The notes under the pieces were generated by a model. The model saw only the letters and a program-made list of their open reading frames with translations. It did not search any database and had not been told where the DNA came from. Positions 53,961 to 64,000 of a DNA stretch of 64,000 bases are shown here, piece after piece. This DNA is from Magnolia sinica (Eukaryota; Streptophyta; Magnoliopsida; Magnoliales; Magnoliaceae). How positions within the stretch are numbered: the first letter of the stretch is position 1; each line of letters starts with the position of its first letter. Location: assembly GCF_029962835.1 (NCBI RefSeq), contig NC_080585.1, positions 58,205,443 through 58,269,442 of the forward strand. Reading direction: 5' to 3'. The translations under genes were made by a program, and so were the position numbers.

Positions 53961-56900
53961 GAAGATGTAGACGACCCATAGGGCCACTTTAACTATTGAC
54001 GTTCGATTTGGGGTAAATCTGACCACCAGAACAATTATAACCGTCCGTTAAAGGTCAAGATCTGGTTGGCATGGCTCACCTAAGCTTTGCATTAACCTCA
54101 GCTCCGGTCAGATGGCCCAAATGGGCCCATAGAGGACCATGGACGGAGTGGATCTCCCATAAACGTCGCAATGGACCCCACACTGAGGCGCATGTGCACC
54201 TCAGCCAATGTGCAGGACATGCACCAAACTACCAGGAGCGGTCAAAGCTCCACTGACCCGAAATTTCCAAAAACGGGTGGGTTTCCCGCCAACAACCCGT
54301 TTGAAAAATGCTGTCCATGATTTCTGATCCGTGGGCCACCACGATGATTCTATGGGGTGATCCGAACCATCCATCTTGTGCGCAGCAAGGTCCTGACCAA
54401 AACCCAACCTCTCCCGCACGCAGAAACACGTGTGCGTGCGCACGGTTCTTGACACAATCAGCCCCTACTAACACTTGCTTCCAAAAACAGAAACTCCATT
54501 TCTCTCTCCACACGCCAGCTCACCAATCCGCGTAAGGGGCGTCTAGCACGATCTCGGACGTCCATCCACCGCAATCTCAGCCACCCAATGGCTCTCCACG
54601 TGGGAGAGGATTTCCGCCCACAGGAAACCGAAGCTGTGGCCGGTTTTGGCTCTATCAGTTGTATTTGAAAACAACTTCTACCAGATCAGATCTGGTTCAT
54701 TTGTTACCAATCCAACGGCCCTGAGAACATCTAGGGCTCTCTATATGAAGCAAAGGATCGGGCAGCAACAAGATATTTCCATGGAGAGAGAGAGGATCGG
54801 ACGTTTCCTTGCAAGTACAAACCCACCGCCCCAAACATCTTCAAGCTTCGAAGAGGCATGTCTGGAAGTTCTCTAGCTTCCCCACGGACTGACTGCAAAG
54901 GTCGGATTGAAGGAAAACACCACCGTTTGTGACCTGCCATGGAAGCCACTCTTCTTCCTCGTTCAAGCCACACCGAGTTCGGTCCGATTCGGACCTGTTT
55001 GGGTGTTCCTCAAGCTTCGAAAAGGCTTGCATCTGAGCTTCCCCGGGTCTATCCAGACCTCCCACAACCATCAGATTGGAAGGGGTGCGTTGGTGGTGAA
55101 TCTGCCATTACCACCACTCCGTTTTTCCCGACGGTTCTCTTCAGTAAAAGGTGCTGTTAGTGACCGCTGGACCGAGTCCAGGGCTATTTCGGCCATTCAC
55201 GAAGGAGAACGAAGAAAAGAGAAAGAAAGAATAGGGAGAAAGAGAGAGAGGGCGACTGCCCCGTGAGATTGCAGCACGAACTGAGCTGAAACAGGGCTCG
55301 AGTGGGCCGCACCTTGTTTGGGTCATGGTGGGCCTCGCAGGAGGCAATGCAGTGGGCCGCACCCCGCTTAATGCAGGTGGCCCGCACCTTGCACAACTGC
55401 AGTGGGCCCCTCTAGGTTTAACAGCTCAGTGGGCCTCACTACAACTGCAGTGGGCCGCACTCTAGCAGCTTGAGGGCTGCCGAGTTGGGCTGAACAGGGC
55501 CCAATACAGATCCACTTCTGGGCCTTCCATTTCCTAGGCTAGAGACAACCTAAACCAGCTCCATTTGGGCTTATATTCGGACCCAATAACTGGGCCAAAA
55601 CAAGCCCAGTTCAGCCCTTAGTTAGGGATGATTTTGGGCCCCATTTGGGCCCTTTTTGGACACAAATCTGTTGGGCCCGGTCACTTTAATGCAGGCCCAG
55701 TACAAGCTTTAGTCATGGATAATTCCAGGCCCAAACTGGCCAATTGATGGGACAAATGGGTTGGGGCCAGTCCTCATAACTTCAAAACTCAACTGTGCCA
55801 GTTTCAATGAAGGGCTTGATCCATTCAACTCGGGTAAGTCAACTTCCAATTCTTTCATTCACTTGGATTGTTAAAATGGAATCATCATTAGAAATTACTG
55901 TTAGATACTATTAACTATAATACTTGATTTTTAGTATGAGATATCAACATCTATTATTATTAAGGTTGTTCCTATGCCGTCACTAGTAGATTAATTATCA
56001 TAAGATTAGTGTTGATAGTATTAAATAACAATTATTACTTATCATTACTTCATTTCTAATATTATCATAAATTTATTTTTATGAACTAGATCTCTAACCC
56101 TAAACCAAAGCCCAAACGTAGAATAGTGGATGAAACTCAGTAATCCAAACCATTAGTAAAGGATCTGTAGTTATCGTAAACAAGAAAATAAAATAATATC
56201 GTTACTAATTACTAGTGTATTGTTTTTATAATGGTAGACCATAATATTACTTAGCATCATAATAACTATTATTAACATGTTACGCTAATATTAGTTACTA
56301 TAAATGAAACTCCCATTAATGAGGTTAGCATGGTATCCATCACTTGAAAAATACTATTTTTAATAATAGATTTTACTATTTTATTACGATTGTAATACTA
56401 ATTATTACCATGATTCGCTAATATTAACACTATCGTTAATATTAATAATTGGGTTATGGTTACTAGGTTAGCATGGTAATTATTTTTACATTAATTAGCG
56501 TTCAAATCCTAAAAATATAAGCCTAGAACTAAACTCTAGGATGAAAATCCTAATTTTACATCAAAACCCAAAGATAAGTAAATTCAAAACCCTAGGCCAT
56601 GATCTTAAACCTAAGTAGTACATAGAACTTGGATCTAATGGTAAGTTCATGAATTGTGTTAGGATCCAATTCTAAAGGCGCAAGCACTTTGCGATACTAG
56701 TAGGCGATTCCAAGTATAAGGTGATGATTCTTCCCCTTGAGCTTTCTATTTTCCCATTAGCTTAAGTTATAGTTTTTATTTCAATTTATATTTGATATCT
56801 CCCCTTTTCTAATCACGTGTTAGCTGGTGGAAATTGAATTGCTATATTACATGCTCAATGTTCATCCTGTATATTTGTTCGTGCTTGTGTATTATTTGTG

Positions 56901-57449
56901 GATTGCTTATGGAATTTAAACTGGTACATTAGTGGGAAACCCCCACTTATAAATGTACACCCATACTTGGGATGTAACTCGATCGACGGTGATTGCAATG
57001 GACATTCGATCTCGTGGTTATTGAGTGGTGGTTTAGATGGATCGTTGATGTGGGCCTACCATCGAGGGTTGTTGTGTCCAATGGTTTTCAAGGATGGTCT
57101 TTTATTGCATGGTTCTAATACTCGCCCTATGTGGCCTACTTTGATATCACCCTATGTGGCTTTGTTTTAGTATTTTCCCTATATGGGTTATATATTTTAT
57201 ACTGTGCAACCATGTGATGGAAAGCCCCATATACTGTAATATGATTAGCCACTAGTCGATGTGTTTTCATTAAACATCCTAAGATGGTAGCCTCATGGGC
57301 CGAGGATGGTGGTAATGAGACACTATGCCCAAGCCGTCGGCCTACGCTGGGCCATGTGCTCCCCGTAGTGACTGTGAGCTTATTTAAATTGGCTGGTTGT
57401 AAATGGACTAATAATGACTTGGCTAATCATACATACATGGTATATTTAC

Positions 57450-57655
57450 GATGACTTGGATCATTATGCCCATGCAATTACGCTGAGTGTTGCGCTAATG
57501 ACCAGTCATTCGATTTATGATGATGACTTGGATCATTATGCCCATGCGATTACGCTGAATGTTGCGCTAATGACTAGTTATTCGATTTATAATGATGACT
57601 TGGATCATCATGCCCATGCGATTACGCTGAGTGTTGCGCTGATGACCAGTCATAT
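57450..57655 (+). repeat. 72-bp tandem repeat, about 2.9 copies
   Basis: The unit begins GATGACTTGGATCAT at 57450, 57522 and 57594, exactly 72 bp apart. It is followed to about 57840 by a second, looser repeat of GTCTGGATGTTTTACCC. Both lie inside the 5.0 kb insert. 72 is a multiple of three, which explains the open 126-codon frame over it. Confidence 0.85.
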
Positions 57656-58322
57656 GCCCGTCCGGATGTTTTACCCGAGGCACAGACCGTCTGGATGTTT
57701 TACCCGGGTCGATGATTGCATGGATGACGACCCCTATGTCCGTCTGGATGTTTTACCCAGGACAATGATTGTATTCACGCATCCATGCATATAATAAGAT
57801 TGTATTTACTCTGTTTTGGTTGTCTGGATGTTTTATACTATTTCTTACCTAATGCGACGATGTGTAATCTTGAGGGGAATTCACACTGAGTTGGCCACTC
57901 ATCCATCAAATATATAACCGTACAGGTAGCACAGGTGGCCCAAGTGAAATTCATGTTTATATTGACGAGGAGCAAGCTATATTTGACAGGGATGCATTAT
58001 TGTAATTGCTAAGGGTTGCTACAAGATTCCATATCCCAAATTTATTGTAATTTACTTTATTTCACATGTAATATTATTTCATTTTGTAATTGTAAGAATG
58101 GGGACATTGGTTTGTATAAGTCATTATGGGTAGCTCTTGTATATTTCAAATGTAAATAAAATTTTCCTTTATGTTGATTTATCCATTCTACGCTCATCTG
58201 CTTACTCTGATGTTTGGAAAAAAATATACTCGAATTTGACCATCCTTTAAGGTTAACACTCGGGTCTTTGGGAAACGAGTCGTATACTTGGGTCCTGAAA
58301 AGTCGGGGCGTTACATGCTCTC

Positions 58323-59276
58323 TCAAATGAAACCCTTTTCTAGGAGCTCATCAACCTGCCTCTTCAACTCTGCATGCTCCTTTGGGTTCATTCTGTAATG
58401 AGGGAGGTTTGGTAGAGTCGCCCCATGGACTAAATCAATGGCGTGCTGTATATCCCTCATAGGGGGAAACTCATCTGGTAGATCATCAGGAAAGACATCA
58501 CGAAACTCATCAACTACCGGAATGACCTCAGTGGATAACTCTACACTAGCCTCTGGTGCACTCTCCCTAGCCACAAGAGCGTACACCATCGAGTTCAATT
58601 CAGTCTCTCGCTCAAAGTCTTTGGCATTTAGAATATGGAGAGGCTTAGACTTGGATTTCGATTCCTTCAATTCCTTCGAGCCGCTCGCACCACTCTTTGT
58701 GGTGGACTCCTTTACAGTCGTGTTCTTGGGTGGAAGAGGATTTAACTTGACTTTCTTACCCTCAAACCAAAATGTACACACATTCGAACGACCAAATATG
58801 GTGACATCCCTGTCATAGAGCCAGGGCCTACCCAAAATGATATGGCCAACATCCATGGGAACAACATCACATCAAAGTGTCTTTATATGATCCAAACTGA
58901 ATAGGAACAAGACAACGGTGCGAGACTGGAATGAAAGTCTCATCAACCCAAGACACTCTCTATAGGGTTGAGGATGGGCTTCAAGCTTCAAGCCCAAACA
59001 GCTCACAGTGCCAGTGGATGCCACATTGGCACAACTACCACTATCCACGATTATTTCGCAACTCTTGTCACCACATTTTGCATAGGTATAGAAGATCGTG
59101 TTGCGGCGCCAATCGTCGGTATTCTTTGCTCGTGCAAAGGCGCAACAAACAATTGCAAGTGTCGCAATCTCTTGCGCTCCCTCTTCCTCATCACCAAGGA
59201 TCTCCGCTGGCTCGTATTCTTCCTCTTCACCGTCACTTTCTAGGAGCACTACTACTTGCCCATCAATAAGGAACAA
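58323..59276 (-). pseudogene. Protease and RT start, element 2
   Basis: The minus strand reads the aspartic protease with an intact active site (I-V-D-S-G-S-C, about 58990-59050) and the conserved I-L-G-R-P-W-L-Y (about 58810-58840). A Ser/Lys-rich linker and the RT entry [14 protein letters not shown] follow. One frame break separates the two halves at about 58860-58870. The chain is cut by the TGTAAC insertion at 58315. Confidence 0.8.
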
Positions 59277-60357
59277 CTTGGTGCCCTCTTTTGTGCCACA
59301 CTGGTAAGCAAAGTGACCAAACCCCTAACATCTAAAACACCTAGTCGTATCGCTTCTTCGCGAGCTAGACCCAACAACTCCTTTACCCTTATCATCCTTG
59401 GGCCTAGACTGGGAATTGCTGGAAGGCTTGTATTGATATCCAGTGCTAGGCTTAGCCTCAGGTGGGTTGGCTTTAGCGCCAGAATCACGGGACTCAAACC
59501 GCCTTCCCAAAGATGCCTTGAGGTATTGCTCGACCTCCAACAACACTTGATACATCTGTTCAAGAGTGTCTGTCTTTGGCGAGCAACTCTCCTGATGTCA
59601 GAACAGAGGCCCGTCTTAAATCGAGCAAGAGTGAGTACGGGGTCCTCTTCAACCTCACATTGGGTCAAGTACTCTTTGAATTTCTCAATGTACTCAGCCA
59701 CACTCATGGAACCCTGTCGAAGAGACTGCCTGATAAGAGAAAGGGAGGTTCTTCTCTTTTAGAATTTCTTTCATTTCTTCCCAATGGACTATTGGGGGCT
59801 CCCTCAATCTTTCTTTCTTTCTTTCGTTCCACGGTAGTCCAAAACCTCTTTTCTTGACCCACAAGATTTATCTTAGTAAATCGGACTTGGTGAGCATCCA
59901 ACATGTCGTACTACTCAAAATAGTGATCCATATCCGTCAACCAATCTAAAAAAGCTTTAGGGTCCAAGTGGCCATTAAACGTAGGGGCCTCTACCCTAAC
60001 TCCCTTGAGGAGTTGCGCATCTGGGTCATAATAATCACGATACCCCTCGCGGGGTGGGTGCACGGGTGCACGCCCACGACCATTTTCTTAGCCACTCTCA
60101 TTCCCTTGTCTATCCTCCTAACCACTTGCCTAAGATTGGGTATCTTCACCAATGGTGGTGTTTGCTCGGGTGGATGTTTCAACTTGATGGACACGTGCAT
60201 CTAATTGGTCCAAACGATTATTAACCTGTTGCGAAAATGCTTTGATGTTTACATCCATGGCGTCCAACTTTTGGGTTATTCTCCTAAGAGACTCGGTAAG
60301 TTGCTCGGTGTTCATGATGGGGTGCAGACCAAGGCCGCGTCTAGTACGTGTGGGCAT
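59252..60357 (-). pseudogene. Gag of element 2
   Basis: Gag starts with an ATG at 60357 (M-P-T-R-T-R-R-G-L-G) and continues in several frames: a coiled-coil-like N-terminus to 60130, a capsid piece (K-I-N-L-V-G-Q-E-K-R-F-W) at 59704-59904, and the S-V-A-E-Y-I-E-K-F-K-E-Y segment at 59700. A partly lost zinc knuckle is near 59330. At least three frame breaks. Confidence 0.75.
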
Positions 60358-60680
60358 ACTTTACACAACTCAAGGGATCCTAGGATGCAACTATATGTGC
60401 CTAGACTCCATTATATGCACCCTAATGACATTAGATGAACCTATATGACGCTATATGAACGAAATTACGCAACCTTACAAAAATCCAGCAATATGGCTGT
60501 CAAAATAAATGGATAACAGAAAATTCAGCAATGTGAATTGCTAACTTTTTGATAACAGAAATTTCAGCAGCTTATATTATGAATTATGGACCTCTAAACA
60601 GCCCTAAATGAATGGGTGTGGTGAATAAAAAAAAAATGAACTAATCCCTAATCATGTATTGTATTCCCCTATGACAACCT

Positions 60681-60697
60681 TGGGCTTTGATACCAAA
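60681..60697 (-). other. Primer-binding site of element 2 (iMet tRNA)
   Basis: The minus strand reads TTTGGTATCAAAGCCCA directly after the LTR end (CCTACATCA), matching the start of the initiator tRNA-Met primer site with one change. Confidence 0.75.
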
Positions 60698-60699
60698 TT

Positions 60700-60845
60700 T
60701 GATGTAGGACATGAAATTAAATATGGAATGCAAGAAATCAAGCTTGAGATTATACCAATTTTAAACAATCACAAAATTCCACATCCTACATACTATCAAA
60801 TATTCAAAAAGGGGAATCTATGAGGGTCCAAGCCTACACAACTTT
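60700..60845 (-). repeat. 5' LTR of element 2, cut by element 3
   Basis: The 146 bp matches 49355-49500 of the other LTR with about two differences, then stops at ACTTT, where the LTR of element 3 starts. The rest should continue beyond the window after element 3. Confidence 0.8.
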
Positions 60846-62052
60846 TGACGCAGGACGTGAATTAAAATATGATATGCAAGATTTCAGGCTTAGATCACAC
60901 CAATTCAAAAACAATCACACAAATTCCACATCCCACATGAAAATCCAAACATTCAATTAAAGGGGAATCTATGCGGGTCCAAGCCGACACAGGCTAGGAC
61001 TGGACCAATAAAATTATATGCCAAACGATGTCAAAGGGAAATAAAATCAACTACTCATGCATAAAAATCAGTCCCTAATCCAAGGGATTCCCTAATTTCA
61101 ATTCAAGGAACCTTAAGGTGATAAAAATGGGGCAAATCAATTAGGGATCATGTAATATAGGGTTAGGATTCATGAAAAACGGCTATGAAAGGATAAAAAA
61201 GGATAAAAACTTGAGCCAAAAGATGATCCCGCGTGTGGACAACAACAATGGCCCAGATGGACGTGCGTGTGATCCCGGCCGCACGTGTGTGAGGCTCACT
61301 ATTCAGAAAAAGGCCCTGGTCGGCCAGGGATGGACTCCAAAACCCCTAAATCTCATCTCGATCCGATGTACGGTTTGTGCGTGGTGCTCCGCTGAAGTTT
61401 CAGCTCGCCTGCGGGCTGAAATTTGGAAACCTGCTGTAATGAAGAAATCTGATGCAACAAAAGGACAAATTCGAAGTACGGATGGTGGGGGAAGATGGAA
61501 AAAAAAGATGATGGAAGATGGGGGTGAATTGGGATCGATGTAGCTTCGTACCATGGTAGTTAGCCCTTCGAAAAGAGAGGGCTTCGCACCCACTTTTGAA
61601 TTCTTCCACAACTCACGAAGAGAGCAGAAAAATAAAGCAGGAATTTTTTATTAACTTCAATGCATCAAAAGAACTACAAGGGGTGCCTATTTATAGGGAG
61701 AACCCTATACCCAAAAACTCGCACCATGTGCGACACCTATTACTTGGCAATGAAGTAAACTAAAATAAAAACCAAACAAGGAAATCTAAAGCGTTCACGA
61801 TGTTCTAAATAATAACAATAAGCAAAACCTAAAATATAAAACCAATCTGACGAGTGGGCCACGATCATAAGATCCCATGGTGGGCTTTTCTCGACTATCG
61901 GGCCACTTTTCTGAACCAAAACTTGACTTTTAGCTAGGAGGCCCTCCCTGGACGTCGTCATCAAGCTAGATCGATGGTGGGGTCTTCTTTCTACGTACAC
62001 ACGTGCGTGGGGGGGCGGCGTGAGTGCGCGTGTGCGCGTGATGTCCCCATCA
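60846..62052 (-). repeat. 3' LTR of element 3
   Basis: 1,207 bp. Related to but clearly different from the LTR of element 2 (shared GCACGTGTGTG, GGCCAGGGATGGAC and GGGCCACGATCAT words). The minus-strand TATA box CTATAAATAG at 61687-61696 is the best promoter motif in the window. Confidence 0.8.
61687..61696 (-). promoter_or_regulatory. TATA box of the element 3 LTR promoter
   Basis: CTATAAATAG on the minus strand, inside the LTR at a position like that of the TATA words of elements 1 and 2 (14744-14753 and 50218-50230). Confidence 0.6.
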
Positions 62053-62064
62053 ATTCTCCCCGGC

Positions 62065-62240
62065 TGCAAAGATTTCGCCATTGGTGAAATAAAACTCCTA
62101 AACCGCTCCAGGATGTCAGGATCAAGTCTCTGAAGCTGCTCCTCAGTGAGCCACGTGCTGTCTGAAGCTGGGCGTGACTTCCATTTAACCACGTACTTCT
62201 GAAACCCGCCGTCTGACGTTGAAACCATCTGATGGTCTAG
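62065..62240 (-). pseudogene. Chromodomain of element 3
   Basis: The minus strand reads G-G-F-Q-K-Y-V-V-K-W-K-S, S-T-W-L-T-E-E-Q-L-Q-R and D-P-D-I-L-E-R-F, a chromodomain nearly identical in plan to that of element 2. Confidence 0.8.
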
Positions 62241-62276
62241 GATATTCTCTATTTTCTTTTTTGGTGTGTGAAATTT

Positions 62277-62570
62277 AGGTATGGGAGATAGAGGCTGGGA
62301 AAATGAGTCGGGAAGGATAGGTATGGGAGGTAGAGGCTGGGAACATGGGTCGGGACGAGTAGGTATGGGACATAGAGGTTGGAAAAATGGGTTGAGAAGG
62401 GTAGATATGGGAGGTAGAGGCTGGAAAAATGGGTCGAGACGGGTAGGTATGGGACGTAGAGGCTAGGAAAATGGGTCCGGAAGGGTAGGTATGTGAGGTA
62501 GAGGCTGGGAAGAAAGGTTAAGAAAAGTAGATATGGGAGGTAGAGGCTGGGAAAATGGGTTGGAAAGGGG
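62277..62570 (-). repeat. 42-bp tandem repeat, seven units, in the integrase linker
   Basis: Seven units of 42 bp ('AGGTATGGGAGGTAGAGGCT...'). They encode 14-residue repeats (L-P-Y-L-x-F-P-T-H-F-P-S-L-Y) between the integrase C-terminus and the chromodomain. Element 2 has about one unit at the same place (about 50800-50850). A local expansion. Confidence 0.85.
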
Positions 62571-62639
62571 CCATGGTTCAAGGGATAAATATGGGGAATC
62601 AAGATGGGTGGGCGAAGGGCCGGACAAAGTATCAGTGGT

Positions 62640-63074
62640 CTCTTGAAAAGTAACTAAATCCTCCACATCGGATGTGAAACTAATTCTCATGGAAGGTAGA
62701 AGATCTACCTCATACACATTGAGACCGTTTCGTTTTATAATTTTGACGGGTCCAGCGCTACATGCGTGTAATTTACAAACGGCCTTCGAAGGATACCGCT
62801 TGGGCCTGATGCAGACCATTACAGAGTCCCCAATAATGAATCCTTTGAAACATTTATACTGGTCTGTAGAAAATGTGCAATGTTCATTATTAGTCATGAT
62901 CTTCTGCCTGATTTCTTGATGCCATGAATGAATGTGATGCGCAAAAGACTCTGCAGTCTCTGACGGCCTATGAGACAGTGACATAGGGACAAGATCAATA
63001 AGTTTCCTAGGTTTATAATCAGTAACGACTTCACGAGGACTTAGACCTGTGGACCTATCGACAAAATTATTCAA
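62640..63074 (-). pseudogene. Integrase C-terminus of element 3
   Basis: The minus strand reads N-N-F-V-D-R-S-T-G-L-S-P, G-D-S-V-M-V-C-I-R-P, A-G-P-V-K-I-I-K-R-N-G and S-F-T-S-D-V-E-D-L-V. The catalytic core upstream is deleted. Confidence 0.8.
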
Positions 63075-63104
63075 CGTAAACTCGGTTGTAGGTATTACGG
63101 TGTC

Positions 63105-63539
63105 CTATGTTCTGGTGTGCTCTATATCCCTCCTAGGGGACTCATCTGGTAGATTATCAGGACAAACATCACGCAACTCATCCACTACCGGAATGACCTC
63201 AGTGGGTAACTCTACACTAACATCTGGTGCACTCTCTCCAGTCACAAGGCTGCACATGTTGTACCCCTCAAAATAGTGGTCTTGATGTCCCTCATGGGGT
63301 GGGTACACGGGTGCACGCCCATAACTGATTCCTTGGCCAACTCCATTCATTGGTCTATCCTTCAGGCCACCTGCCTGAGATTGGACATCTACCCCAATGG
63401 TGGGGTTTGTCCTGGCGATGGTCTTTAGTCGGGCAATGCGTTCATCAAGCTGCTCAAAGCATTAGTCCATTTCCAAGCGCTTAATCATAAACTCCAACTT
63501 CTGGGACAACTTGTTTAGTGACTCTTGCAATTGTTCCAT
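63105..63539 (-). pseudogene. Fused gag N-terminus and protease-RT linker, element 3
   Basis: The minus strand starts with the gag ATG at 63539 (M-E-Q-L-Q-E-S-L-N-K-L) and includes one stop. It passes through the Y-P-P-H-E-G-H region to about 63250 and then jumps to the linker before the RT ([20 protein letters not shown]), ending at about 63116 where integrase sequence starts. Three internal deletion joints are visible against element 2. Confidence 0.7.
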
Positions 63540-63589
63540 GTTTAGTGTAAGGTGCCAACCAAAATTCAGCAATATAATTGTCAAAATAG

Positions 63590-63975
63590 AAGAGATTTTT
63601 TTTTTTTAATTTAATTTTTTTTTTTATTTTTTAAAGAATCGACCTAGTTTCTAAAAAACGAAAAAGGAAAGTTTCTAAAGAAACAAATTAGGAAAGCTTC
63701 TAAAAAAAAAACAAATTAAAAAAGTTTCTAAAAAAAACAACCTAGTTTCTAAAGAAAAAGAAAAAAGGAAAGTTGCTAAAAATAGAAAGTAAGTTATTTT
63801 CTAAAAAAGAAAAAAGGAAAGTAAATTAGTTTCTAAAAAAGAAAAAGGAAAGGAAATTAGTTTCTAAAAACAGATTAAGAAAGTTTCTAAAAAATTAGTT
63901 TATAAAAAAACAGAAAAGGAAAGTTTCTAAAGCTAGAAATAGAAAACTAAGTTAATTTCTAAAATAATTCAAATA
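63590..63975. repeat. A-rich degenerate repeat in the leader of element 3
   Basis: About 380 bp dominated by 'AGTTTCTAAAAAA' and 'GAAAAAGGAAAG' words at irregular 20-35 bp spacing, after a T-rich run (63595-63630). It ends in GGATAACAGAAAATTTCAGCAG, which is also found in the leader of element 2 near 60510-60570. Confidence 0.75.
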
Positions 63976-64000
63976 AGGGGATAACAGAAAATTTCAGCAG

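Larger units (their letters stand above)
53298..58315. mobile_element. 5.0 kb TG...CA insertion, probable solo LTR
   Basis: The insert starts TGTAACACGCCG and ends CGGGGCGTTACA. The 5-bp TSD TGCTC is found at 53293-53297 and 58316-58320, and the RT reads across once the insert is ignored. It holds no recognisable gag-pol, no tRNA primer site and no internal copy of its own ends. That fits a solo LTR of a long-LTR family, or a LARD-type element. An AATAAA-like word lies near 58153. Frames inside, including one with 72-bp repeats, look non-coding. Confidence 0.7.
49355..60845 (-). mobile_element. Ty3/gypsy chromovirus, element 2, with internal insertion
   Basis: A minus-strand element: 3' LTR 49355-50579, chromodomain, integrase, RNase H, RT, [5.0 kb insertion 53298-58315], protease, gag, primer-binding site, 5' LTR from 60700. 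The first 146 bp of the two LTRs differ at only about two positions, so it is young. The 5' LTR is cut at 60845, where element 3 begins. Catalytic motifs are better preserved than in element 1, but gag is frame-shifted. Confidence 0.9.
60846..64000 (-). mobile_element. Ty3/gypsy element 3, internally deleted, runs off window
   Basis: LTR 60846-62052 (TGACGCAGG ... CCCCATCA), polypurine tract at 62053, then chromodomain, integrase C-terminus, a short protease-RT linker, gag N-terminus and a leader reaching the window edge. RT, RNase H, protease core and the integrase core are missing. It sits inside the 5' LTR of element 2. The 5' LTR is outside the window, so the TSD (expected ACTTT) cannot be checked. 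Confidence 0.8.

Noticed and set aside
54201-55396. Multiple frames of 60-119 codons in the 5.0 kb insert
   Set aside because: G+C-richer, stop-poor LTR-like DNA gives overlapping frames on both strands without any domain.
57414-57794. 126-codon repetitive plus frame
   Set aside because: Explained by a 72-bp repeat, a multiple of three, inside a non-coding insertion.

Overview
This window is nuclear DNA from a flowering plant with a large, repeat-rich genome. The evidence is spliced eukaryotic genes with GT/AG introns, a plant RING-H2 E3 ligase, an ATM-type mitochondrial ABC transporter, chromodomain Ty3/gypsy elements, Ty1/copia, L1 and RTE LINE debris, and several hAT and Tourist-like elements with readable target-site duplications (TSDs). 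Many foldback repeats carry a 'GTGGGCCCACC ... CAAGTGGACCACA' core. I cannot fix the lineage from sequence alone; a magnoliid-like, TE-rich angiosperm is only a guess.

Layout. 1-7,255: low-complexity intergenic DNA, two small foldback repeats, then a 4.4 kb foldback (2,868-7,255). Its arms hold inverted copies of a tRNA-like SINE, and mirror-image 21-bp minisatellites lie inside them. 7,640-8,011: pyrimidine-rich leader and a possible first exon of an unidentified gene. 9,771-11,528: Tourist/Harbinger-like element with TAA TSD. 12,052-13,895: a second long inverted repeat (two ~735 bp arms) between composite microsatellites. 14,183-21,003: a decayed minus-strand chromovirus inserted in a copia reverse-transcriptase relic (TSD GATTT). 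23,903-28,022: TRIM-like tandem LTR units and three hAT elements. 28,603-30,526: the RING-H2 gene, the only apparently intact gene. 32,644-33,754: a hAT-type element that has captured and fused an NLR coiled-coil fragment and a BCS1-type AAA-ATPase fragment. 35,266-46,230: the last seven recognisable exons of an ATM/ABCB-type half-transporter (minus strand), with LINE insertions in its introns. 47,996-48,979: a retroelement-type ORF. 49,355-64,000: a nest of two more chromoviruses, one split by a 5.0 kb TG...CA insertion with TSD TGCTC and one internally deleted.

The two host genes are convergent and show no functional link. The ABC transporter is associated, by family knowledge, with mitochondrial export for cytosolic Fe-S assembly. 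The RING protein is a predicted membrane-anchored ubiquitin ligase. Most of the window is transposon sequence, and its main value is the insertion history that can be read from TSDs, empty sites and junctions. I saw no CRISPR, operon or prokaryotic defence system. The most unusual objects are the gene-capturing hAT (32.6-33.8 kb) and the giant foldback with mirrored 21-bp arrays (2.9-7.3 kb).
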